Assembly: GCF_914484835.1 (NCBI RefSeq)
Contig: NZ_CAJZAR010000002.1
Location: 117,154-181,153 of the forward strand
Length of the DNA: 64,000 nucleotides
Source: Paraburkholderia tropica
Lineage (GTDB): Bacteria; Pseudomonadota; Gammaproteobacteria; Burkholderiales; Burkholderiaceae
Reading direction: 5' to 3'
Shown here: in pieces, positions 57,600-64,000 of the stretch
Numbering within the stretch: the stretch's first letter is position 1
Layout of the letters: every line of letters starts with the position of its first letter
Translations under genes and position numbers: made by a program
Notes under the pieces: generated by a model
The model's database searches: none
The model's input: only the letters and a program-made list of their open reading frames with translations
Told to the model about the DNA's origin: nothing

Positions 57600-58089
57600 G
57601 GACCGCGCCGCGGCGCAGCCCGGCACGAACGCCGCGCAGGAGTCGGTGTTCGTCTACGTCACCTATATCCGCACCACGCCGCAGGCGCTCTGGACGGCGC
57701 TCACGAGCCCGGAATTCACCCAGCGCTACTGGCACGGCGTGCGCGCCGAAAGCGACTGGCAGCCGGGTTCGCCGTGGCAGCTGCGTTTCGCCGACGGGCG
57801 CATCGCCGACTCGGGCGAGATCGTCGAGTCCGAGCCGCCGTATCGTCTGGTGATCCGCTGGCGCAACCTGTTTCGCCCCGATCTGAACGCGGAAGGCGAC
57901 TCGCTGTGCACGATGGAAATCGTCGCGCAGGACGACGTGGCGAAGCTCACGGTCACGCATCGCATGGCGCGGCCGGGTTCGAAGTTCATCGAGGCGGTAT
58001 CGGGCGGCTGGCCGCTGATCCTCTCGAACCTCAAGACGCTGCTGGAAACGGGCGAGGTGATGATGCCGCTGCTGTTCAAGCCCGATTGA
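57589..58089 (+). CDS. SRPBCC (AHSA1-like) domain protein
   Basis: A 166-residue START-like hydrophobic-pocket protein (VFVYVTYIRTTPQALWTALTSPEF, SPWQLRFADGRIADSGEIVES, WPLILSNLKTLLETGE). The group includes AHSA1-related proteins of unknown ligand. It overlaps the ArsR-type gene by 11 bp and is regulated with it; the pair is a common two-gene module. Confidence 0.92.
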   Translation: MSHEDRAAAQPGTNAAQESVFVYVTYIRTTPQALWTALTSPEFTQRYWHGVRAESDWQPGSPWQLRFADGRIADSGEIVESEPPYRLVIRWRNLFRPDLNAEGDSLCTMEIVAQDDVAKLTVTHRMARPGSKFIEAVSGGWPLILSNLKTLLETGEVMMPLLFKPD

Positions 58090-58210
58090 GCGGCTGATGC
58101 AGGCTGAAAAAGCGCAGTGCGCGGAGAAATAGCAAACGGGCGCGGCGTGAGCAATAAGCCCGCGCCGCGCCCGCCGAACGAAAGATCGCGAGGGATTCAG
58201 TCGGTCAGGA

Positions 58211-58696
58211 TCAGTCGCGGAAGTTGTTGAAGTCGAGCGGCGTGTCGGTCACGTCCTTGCGCAGCATGGCGATCACGCTTTGCAGGTCGTCGCGCTTGGT
58301 GCCGTTCACGCGCACGGCGTCGCCCTGAATGCTCGCCTGCACCTTGATCTTGCTGTCCTTCACGAGGCGCACGATCTTCTTCGCCAGGTCGCCCGAGACA
58401 CCCTTCTTCACGGTGATGACCTGCTTGACCTTGTCGCCGCCGATTTTCTCGATCTTGCCGTAGTCGAGAAAACGCACGTCCACATTGCGCTTGGCCATTT
58501 TCGACAGCAGCACGTCCTTGACCTGGCCGAGCTTGAAATCGTCGTCGGCGTACGCGGTCAGTTCGCGTTCCTTCTGCTCGACGCGCGAATCCGAGCCCTT
58601 GAAGTCGAAGCGCGTGGAGATCTCCTTGTTGGATTGCTCGATCGCGTTCTTCACTTCGATCATGTTGGCTTCGCTGACGACGTCAAACGATGGCAT
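58211..58696 (-). CDS. yajQ: YajQ family cyclic-di-GMP-binding protein
   Basis: A 161-residue protein with the typical start [20 protein letters not shown] and end LDFNNFRD. YajQ proteins bind nucleotides; the Xanthomonas homologue binds cyclic di-GMP and modulates a LysR-type regulator. Length is normal. I chose the ATG at 58696; the frame stays open upstream on this strand through murB as a GC-rich artefact. Divergent from murB. Confidence 0.95.
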   Translation of the reverse strand: MPSFDVVSEANMIEVKNAIEQSNKEISTRFDFKGSDSRVEQKERELTAYADDDFKLGQVKDVLLSKMAKRNVDVRFLDYGKIEKIGGDKVKQVITVKKGVSGDLAKKIVRLVKDSKIKVQASIQGDAVRVNGTKRDDLQSVIAMLRKDVTDTPLDFNNFRD

Positions 58697-58918
58697 TGCT
58701 TTCTCCCAAAAGTGCGAGTGGCGCTGCGCGGGCGGGCCGCACCGGCGTTTTCCGGCGGCGTCGCGCGCACTCGCTATAATCACGGACCGACGCCATTTTA
58801 CCGGCGTCATCGTGTTTGCCCAAGGTTGCGCGGCGGCCCGTGGTTTGGCCCGTGTTCCTGTCCGCGCTGTGACCTGGCCCGCGTCCTCCGTCCGTCTTTC
58901 CGTCTCCGTTCTTCCGCG

Positions 58919-59983
58919 ATGTCCGCTTCCGCCTTGCCTGCTGATCCGTCCCCGCGCAACAGCGTGTGGTTCGCCGCCGCTTATCCGCTGCGCGCGCACA
59001 ACACGTTCGGTTTCGACGTGCGCGCGCGTTACGCGTGCCGCGTCGAAAGCGAGGCCGATTTCATCGCCGCCGTGCGCGATTCGCGCGCCGAGGGCTTGCG
59101 CACGCTCGTGCTGGGCGGCGGCAGCAATATTGTGCTCACGCGCGACTTCGATGGCCTCGTGCTGCTGGTCGGGCTGGCGGGCAAGCGCGTCGTCCATGAG
59201 GACGACGAAGCCTGGTACGTCGAAGCCGCCGCCGGCGAGAACTGGCACGATTTCGTCGCGTGGACGCTCGCAGCGGGCATGCCCGGACTCGAAAATCTCG
59301 CGCTGATTCCCGGCACGGTAGGCGCCGCGCCGATCCAGAACATCGGCGCCTACGGGCTCGAAATGGGCGATCGCTGCGCGATGGTGCGCGCGATCGAAAT
59401 GGAAACCGGCACGCCGTACGAATTCGACGCCGCCGCGTGCGAGTTCGGCTATCGCGACAGCTTCTTCAAGCGCGAAGGCCGCGACCGCTTCGTGATCACG
59501 GCCGTGACCTTCCGCTTGCCGAAAGCGTGGCGGCCGAACGCCGGTTACGCCGATCTCGCGCGCGAGATCGCGCAGCGCGGCCTGAGCGAAGCGCAGTGCG
59601 CGCAGGACGTGTTCGACGCCGTGGTGGCGGTGCGCCGCGCCAAGCTGCCCGATCCGCTCGTGCTCGGCAACGCGGGCAGCTTCTTCAAGAATCCCGTGAT
59701 CGAGGGCGAGCAGTTCGACGCGCTCGTCATGCGCGAGCCGGGCGTCGTGTCCTATGCGCAAGCCGATGGGCGCGTGAAGCTCGCGGCGGGCTGGCTGATC
59801 GACCAATGCGGCTGGAAAGGGCGCGCGCTGCGCGAGGCGGCCGTGCACGAGCGCCAGGCGCTGGTGCTCGTGAACCGTGGCGGCGCGACCGGCGCGGACA
59901 TTCTCGAATTGGCCCAGGCGATCCGCCACGACGTGCTCGCGCGTTTCGGCGTGGAACTGGAGCAGGAGCCGATCAGCCTCTAG
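58919..59983 (+). CDS. murB: UDP-N-acetylmuramate dehydrogenase
   Basis: MurB is the FAD enzyme that reduces UDP-GlcNAc-enolpyruvate to UDP-MurNAc. The 354-residue product has the FAD loop [19 protein letters not shown] near residue 66, [20 protein letters not shown], and the catalytic Ser in [13 protein letters not shown] near residue 250. It is the type I (E. coli-like) form. A TATAAT hexamer lies at 58775-58780. The ATG at 58919 ([19 protein letters not shown]) is preferred to the longer frame. Confidence 0.96.
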   Translation: MSASALPADPSPRNSVWFAAAYPLRAHNTFGFDVRARYACRVESEADFIAAVRDSRAEGLRTLVLGGGSNIVLTRDFDGLVLLVGLAGKRVVHEDDEAWYVEAAAGENWHDFVAWTLAAGMPGLENLALIPGTVGAAPIQNIGAYGLEMGDRCAMVRAIEMETGTPYEFDAAACEFGYRDSFFKREGRDRFVITAVTFRLPKAWRPNAGYADLAREIAQRGLSEAQCAQDVFDAVVAVRRAKLPDPLVLGNAGSFFKNPVIEGEQFDALVMREPGVVSYAQADGRVKLAAGWLIDQCGWKGRALREAAVHERQALVLVNRGGATGADILELAQAIRHDVLARFGVELEQEPISL

Positions 59984-60014
59984 GCTGCATTTCCGACACG
60001 CACAACGACGCATA

Positions 60015-60052
60015 AAAAACGCCGCGCCTTCGCAAGAAAGCGCGGCGTTTTT
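60015..60052. terminator. Bidirectional terminator murB / EAL gene
   Basis: AAAAACGCCGCGC and GCGCGGCGTTTTT pair as a 13-bp stem around a 12-nt loop, with A and T runs. It separates the convergent murB and EAL genes. Confidence 0.88.
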
Positions 60053-60066
60053 CATGGCGCAACGTA

Positions 60067-60894
60067 TCAGGCGGCGCTGTCCTGCGCGGTGAACACGGGC
60101 CCTTGCACGAAGCGCACGTCGTACTGCTGCAACTGCTCGAACTGCGCGGCATCGACCACGCGGTTGAAGATCAGCGGAATGCGCAGGCGTGCCGCGTAGC
60201 TCACGAGCGGCTTGACCATCGAATCGCGCAAGGCCGAACTCGCATCCATCTTCACGAAATCGAGCCGCGCCATGTCGGACACCGAAAGAATCTGGCCCGC
60301 ATTCGGCAGATTCCCGGCCACCTTGAAGCCATAGCGCTGATAACTCTGCGTCAGATAGCCGACGAACGTGCGGTGCGCGACCGCCGCCGCCGGCAACTCG
60401 ATCACCACGCGTCCCGGATTCAGCCCGAACGACACCAGCACGTTCGAGAAATGGCGTCCGTGATCGTATTTCACGCTCTTGAGCAGGCGCTCGTGCACGC
60501 GCAGAAACAGCAGCCCATGCTGTTGCGAGCCGAGAAAGTTGATCGTGTGCAGCGCGCGCACGCAGCGGTCGAGCGCGACCAGTTCGGGATCGTCGAGCGA
60601 ATCGGAAAACGGATCGTAGGGCCCGACCTTGCCGTCGACCTCGCGCAGCGTCACGGCCTGATAACCGAGCTCGTCGCCGAAACGCGAGGCCTGCGCCAGA
60701 TCCGCCGTGAGACATTGCGCGCCACCGTGCACGCTGATGTCGTAGATCGGTTCGTACGCGCTCAGCAGCTCCACGCCGCGCCGGTGGGCGACGGCGACGG
60801 CGCTGTGCGCGCCGGTCCCCATCGCCAGATGCTCGCCGAGAAAAGGGTGGTCGGCGGCGCGGGCGACAAGCGCGGGAATGGTGGGAGCAAGCAT
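60067..60894 (-). CDS. Degenerate EAL-domain protein
   Basis: A 275-residue protein with EAL fold but without a canonical active site. The EAL signature position reads [11 protein letters not shown], with no ExL. The later metal motif DDFG is absent; only [12 protein letters not shown] (the conserved K-x-D) and FVQGPVF (the QG motif) remain, plus VIELPA. So it likely binds c-di-GMP or protein partners without hydrolysing c-di-GMP. The yajQ gene, another c-di-GMP-related protein, is 1.4 kb away. The first 30 residues are hydrophobic but not a clear signal. Confidence 0.75.
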   Translation of the reverse strand: MLAPTIPALVARAADHPFLGEHLAMGTGAHSAVAVAHRRGVELLSAYEPIYDISVHGGAQCLTADLAQASRFGDELGYQAVTLREVDGKVGPYDPFSDSLDDPELVALDRCVRALHTINFLGSQQHGLLFLRVHERLLKSVKYDHGRHFSNVLVSFGLNPGRVVIELPAAAVAHRTFVGYLTQSYQRYGFKVAGNLPNAGQILSVSDMARLDFVKMDASSALRDSMVKPLVSYAARLRIPLIFNRVVDAAQFEQLQQYDVRFVQGPVFTAQDSAA

Positions 60895-61220
60895 GGCGAC
60901 GAAAAGAGAGGGCGTCTCGAAATGAAATGTTTACGCAGGCGGCCTCGGGGCCGCATGACTCGATGTTAGCAGTCTGGCGGCCCGCGGCATGCATGGATTG
61001 GTGATAACGATATCCACGCGGCAGAGGCTTTGCGGCGCTTTCAGCCCGTTCTCAGGGTTTACGTTGAATTTCACTAATCATAATCCGTTTTACTATTCGT
61101 AAATCGCGCGACGGGTTCTGTCGGAGAAAGCCGACGCGCCAAGCCCGATCAACCGAAAGCCGGCGTGCCGGCGCGCGTCTATGCTGAAGACGCACCCGCA
61201 CGCAGAACATGGAGACAGTG
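60895..61220. promoter_or_regulatory. Divergent region EAL gene / hmgA with operator-like palindrome
   Basis: This 326-bp gap is AT-richer from 61055 to 61105. An inverted repeat TTTAC-tattc-GTAAA sits at 61089-61103, a possible operator for an IclR- or GntR-type regulator, which commonly control hmg genes. A TACTAT hexamer (61091-61096) inside the palindrome could be a -10. No gene is visible here. Confidence 0.4.
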
Positions 61221-62591
61221 ATGAACGCACCCTTGCGCCACGCCGCGCCCAGCCGCGCCGCGACCGACGGCTACATGAGCGGTTTCGCCAACGAGTTCGC
61301 GACCGAGGCGCTGCCCGGCGCGCTGCCCGACGGGCAGAACTCGCCGCAGCGCTGCGCCTACGGCCTGTACGCCGAGCAGCTCTCGGGCACGGCCTTCACA
61401 GCGCCGCGCTCGCACAACCGCCGCACGTGGTTCTATCGGATCCGACCGGGCGCGGTGCATCAGCCGTTCACGCCGCTGGCGGCGCGCGCGAGCACGAATG
61501 ACAGCATCGGCGGTGCCGCGCGCCTCGTCGCCGATTTCAACGACGTGCCGCCCACGCCGCCCAACCAGCTGCGCTGGGACCCGCTGCCGATGCCGGCTGA
61601 GCCGACCGACTTCATCGACGGCTGGGTGACGATGGCGGGCAATGGCTCGGCGGCGTCGATGAGTGGCTGCGCGATCCATCTCTACGCGGCCAACCGCGCG
61701 ATGACGGACCGCTTCTTCTTCAATACCGATGGCGAACTGCTGATCGTGCCGCAGGAAGGCCGCCTGTCGATCCGCACGGAAATGGGCAAGCTCGACATCG
61801 AGCCGTTCGAAATCGCCGTGATTCCGCGCGGCGTGCGCTTCACGGTCGATCTGCCGGACGGCACGGCGCGCGGCTATATCTGCGAAAACTTCGGCGCGCT
61901 GCTGCGTCTGCCGGATCTGGGCGTGATCGGCTCGAACGGCCTCGCGAATCCGCGCGATTTCCTCACGCCGCACGCGGCCTACGAAGACCGCGAAGGGCGG
62001 TTCGAACTCGTCACCAAGCTCAACGGCCAGCTCTGGCGCGCCGACATCGGCCATTCGCCGCTCGACGTGGTGGCCTGGCACGGCAACTACGCGCCGTACA
62101 AATACGATCTGCGCCACTTCAATACGATCGGCTCGATCAGCTACGACCATCCCGATCCGTCGATCTTCCTCGTGCTGCACGCGCCGACCGACACGCCGGG
62201 CGTCGATGCGATCGACTTCGTGATCTTCCCGCCGCGCTGGCTCGCGGCCGAGAACACCTTCCGTCCGCCCTGGTATCACCGCAACGTCGCGAGCGAGTTC
62301 ATGGGGCTCGTGCACGGCGCGTACGACGCGAAGGCCGAGGGCTTCGTGCCGGGCGGATCGAGCCTGCACAACTGCATGTCGGGCCACGGCCCCGACGCCG
62401 AGACCTTCGAAAAAGCCTCGAACGCCGATACGACGAAACCGCACAAGGTCGGCGACACGATGGCGTTCATGTTCGAGACCCGCACGCTGATCCGGCCGAC
62501 GCGCTTCGCGCTCGAAACGGCGCAGCTGCAGGCGCATTACTACGAGTGCTGGCAAGGCCTCGCGAAACATTTCAACCCGGAGCAGCAATGA
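61221..62591 (+). CDS. hmgA: Homogentisate 1,2-dioxygenase
   Basis: HmgA opens the ring of homogentisate in tyrosine and phenylalanine breakdown. The 456-residue product has [34 protein letters not shown], the iron site residues in [16 protein letters not shown], and [21 protein letters not shown] place the start at 61221 ([11 protein letters not shown]), preceded by GGAGA; an ATG four codons earlier (61209) is possible. It overlaps fahA by 4 bp (ATGA). Confidence 0.96.
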   Translation: MNAPLRHAAPSRAATDGYMSGFANEFATEALPGALPDGQNSPQRCAYGLYAEQLSGTAFTAPRSHNRRTWFYRIRPGAVHQPFTPLAARASTNDSIGGAARLVADFNDVPPTPPNQLRWDPLPMPAEPTDFIDGWVTMAGNGSAASMSGCAIHLYAANRAMTDRFFFNTDGELLIVPQEGRLSIRTEMGKLDIEPFEIAVIPRGVRFTVDLPDGTARGYICENFGALLRLPDLGVIGSNGLANPRDFLTPHAAYEDREGRFELVTKLNGQLWRADIGHSPLDVVAWHGNYAPYKYDLRHFNTIGSISYDHPDPSIFLVLHAPTDTPGVDAIDFVIFPPRWLAAENTFRPPWYHRNVASEFMGLVHGAYDAKAEGFVPGGSSLHNCMSGHGPDAETFEKASNADTTKPHKVGDTMAFMFETRTLIRPTRFALETAQLQAHYYECWQGLAKHFNPEQQ

Positions 62592-63931
62592 GCAGCCAAC
62601 CCCTTCCCGACGACCTGCGCGCGACGCTCGATCCGCGCCGCAAGAGCTGGGTCGAATCCGCCAACGACGCCGCGTGCGATTTCCCGATCCAGAACCTGCC
62701 GTTCGGCGTGTTCAGCACCGCGCAGAACGTGACGCCGCGCGCGGGCGTGGCGATCGGCGACTCGGTGATCGACCTCGCGGCGCTGTATGACGCGGGCGTG
62801 CTGCGCTTGCCGGGAACGCCGGGAACGCCGGGTTCTCCGGCCTCGGCGCAAGCGAATGTGTTCGCGCGCGGCGCGCTCAACGACTTCATCGAACTGGGCC
62901 GCGATGTGTGGCGCAGCGTGCGCGTGCAGCTTTCCTCGCTGCTTTCGCGCGAAACCGCCGCCTTGCGCGACGACGCGGCGTTGCGATCGCGTGCGCTCGT
63001 GAAGCTCGCGGATGCGAAGCTGCATTTGCCAGTGTCGATTCCGGGCTATACCGATTTTTATTCGTCGAAGGAGCACGCGACGAATGTGGGATCGATGTTT
63101 CGGGATCCGAAGAATGCGTTGCTGCCGAACTGGTCGGAGATGCCGATCGGGTATAACGGGCGCGCGTCGTCGGTGGTGGTGAGCGGCACGCCGGTGCGTC
63201 GTCCGAACGGGCAGTTGAAGTCGCCGGATCAGGATCGGCCGGTGTTCGGCGCGTGCCGCAAGCTCGATATCGAACTGGAGACGGGATTCGTGATCGGGCG
63301 CGGCAACGCGCTGGGCGAGCCGATCGCGTGTGAGAGCGCCGAGGCGCATATTTTCGGCATGGTGCTGCTCAACGACTGGAGCGCGCGCGACATTCAGCAG
63401 TGGGAATATGTGCCGCTCGGGCCATTCAATTCGAAGGGTTTCGCGACGACGATTTCACCGTGGATCGTGACGCTCGATGCGCTGGAGCCGTTCCGGGTGG
63501 CGCAGCCGGTGCAGGAGCCGCAGCCGCTGGAGTATTTGCGGCATGGCGGGGAGCATGCTTTCGATATCGAGCTGGAAGTGATGTTGCGGCCTGCCGGGGC
63601 GGGCGAGGCGACGACGATTTCGCGGACGAATTTCCGGCACATGTATTGGAGCATGGCGCAGCAGCTTGCGCATCATACGGTGGGCGGGTGTAACACCCGG
63701 GTCGGTGATTTGATGGGTTCCGGGACCATTTCCGGGCCTACGGCGGATTCGTTTGGGAGCTTGCTGGAGATTACCTGGAACGCGAAGAATCCTTTGGCGT
63801 TGAAGGGTGGCGGCACGCGTGGGTTTATTGAGGATGGGGATGTGTTGACGCTGGCTGGGTGGTGTCAGGGGGCGGGGTATCGGGTGGGGTTTGGGACGTG
63901 TGTTGGGGAGGTGATCCCCGCGTTGAGTTGA
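62588..63931 (+). CDS. fahA: Fumarylacetoacetase
   Basis: FahA hydrolyses fumarylacetoacetate to fumarate and acetoacetate, the step two after HmgA. The 447-residue product has [23 protein letters not shown], the catalytic and metal region [18 protein letters not shown], and [19 protein letters not shown], then [18 protein letters not shown]. The ATG overlaps the hmgA stop (ATGA). A maleylacetoacetate isomerase is not adjacent. Third-position use shifts toward G and T in the last 300 bp compared with hmgA. Residues about 75-83 are a Pro-Gly-Thr repeat. Confidence 0.96.
   Translation: MSSQPLPDDLRATLDPRRKSWVESANDAACDFPIQNLPFGVFSTAQNVTPRAGVAIGDSVIDLAALYDAGVLRLPGTPGTPGSPASAQANVFARGALNDFIELGRDVWRSVRVQLSSLLSRETAALRDDAALRSRALVKLADAKLHLPVSIPGYTDFYSSKEHATNVGSMFRDPKNALLPNWSEMPIGYNGRASSVVVSGTPVRRPNGQLKSPDQDRPVFGACRKLDIELETGFVIGRGNALGEPIACESAEAHIFGMVLLNDWSARDIQQWEYVPLGPFNSKGFATTISPWIVTLDALEPFRVAQPVQEPQPLEYLRHGGEHAFDIELEVMLRPAGAGEATTISRTNFRHMYWSMAQQLAHHTVGGCNTRVGDLMGSGTISGPTADSFGSLLEITWNAKNPLALKGGGTRGFIEDGDVLTLAGWCQGAGYRVGFGTCVGEVIPALS
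62810..62836. repeat. 9-bp tandem repeat in fahA
   Basis: CCGGGAACG occurs twice, followed by CCGGGTTCT, giving Pro-Gly-Thr, Pro-Gly-Thr and Pro-Gly-Ser. It interrupts the N-terminal domain and is not typical of fumarylacetoacetases. Confidence 0.8.
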
Positions 63932-63987
63932 TTGGTTTTGCGGTGTTGTTGGCCTTTTCTTGATTTCGTGTCGGTATGCAAGTGTTG

Positions 63988-64000
63988 CCCCTGTGCGGGG
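63988..64000. repeat. Start of a short inverted repeat at the window edge
   Basis: CCCC-tgtgc-GGGG ends exactly at the window border. From memory, similar GC-rich hairpins followed by an AAAGAAAAGTAGG-type segment are dispersed in Burkholderia-group genomes; the diagnostic part is off the window, so this is only a hint. The 63932-64000 tail has no gene. Confidence 0.25.

Noticed and set aside
58211..60994. A 927-residue open frame on the minus strand across murB
   Set aside because: It is the GC-rich antisense shadow of murB joined to yajQ. Only the last 161 residues match YajQ, which has its own start at 58696.

Overview
The window looks like chromosome 1 of a Burkholderia-group betaproteobacterium (Burkholderia, Paraburkholderia or Caballeronia). 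The DNA is very GC-rich with strong G/C bias at third codon positions. The gene order glnE, recN, nadK, hrcA, hemH, hslR, grpE, dnaK, dnaJ, then panB, deoxynucleoside kinase, folK, pcnB, HAD hydrolase, hda, AI-2E exporter and purM is one I associate with that group. This assignment rests on synteny and composition by eye; no search was run. I see no tRNA, rRNA, CRISPR array, prophage or insertion sequence.

Layout. 0.3-7.3 kb (minus): tldD, a nitrilase-family amidase and the giant AsmA-like yhdP. 7.7-13.9 kb: glnE, a decayed ParE-type toxin with an intact Phd-type antitoxin, recN and nadK. 14.1-21.7 kb (plus): the heat-shock region hrcA, hemH, hslR, grpE, dnaK, dnaJ, with a good sigma-32-like promoter before grpE and a weaker one before dnaK. 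21.8-24.7 kb: a pabB-pabC fusion and a cation diffusion facilitator. 24.8-31.9 kb (minus): a long operon-like run panB, dNK, folK, pcnB, HAD, hda, AI-2E exporter. 32.2-37.5 kb: purM, then the kynBUA tryptophan-degradation operon with a divergent Lrp/AsnC regulator, then a flavin reductase. 37.7-43.0 kb: msrA, a DUF72 protein, cfa, pdxH, tcdA. 43.0-44.1 kb: an HTH-nucleotidyltransferase / HEPN-like toxin-antitoxin pair. 44.2-53.9 kb: cnoX, pirin, an EamA exporter, amiC, tsaE, queG, ogt, xerD, ybaK, plsY. 54.2-58.1 kb: a chemoreceptor, a DUF4160/DUF2442 pair and an ArsR/SRPBCC operon. 58.2-63.9 kb: yajQ, murB, a degenerate EAL protein, and hmgA-fahA for homogentisate breakdown.

Most of the window is housekeeping. 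The unusual material sits in small insertions between conserved genes. (1) The HTH-MNT/HEPN pair has four copies of a 17-bp pseudo-palindrome upstream, arranged as two pairs with 21-bp spacing, one copy covering the likely Shine-Dalgarno; its HEPN-like protein carries Tyr where the motif His is expected. (2) A ParE toxin has lost its C-terminal core by an internal deletion plus frameshift, while its antitoxin is intact. (3) The DUF4160 gene seems to have lost its stop and runs about 169 bp into DUF2442, which ends in a Lys-Ala-Ala repeat tail. (4) The arsR-like gene has a near-consensus promoter with a 20-bp palindrome filling the spacer and a predicted leaderless start; hrcA, queG and ybaK also have -10-like hexamers 6-8 nt before the start codon and no Shine-Dalgarno. 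(5) Several proteins (FolK, KynB, DUF72, XerD, DUF2442, FahA) carry short in-frame 9- or 12-bp tandem repeats, five of the six in N- or C-terminal tails and the FahA one internal. (6) Hda has a disordered C-terminal extension about as long as its AAA+ domain.
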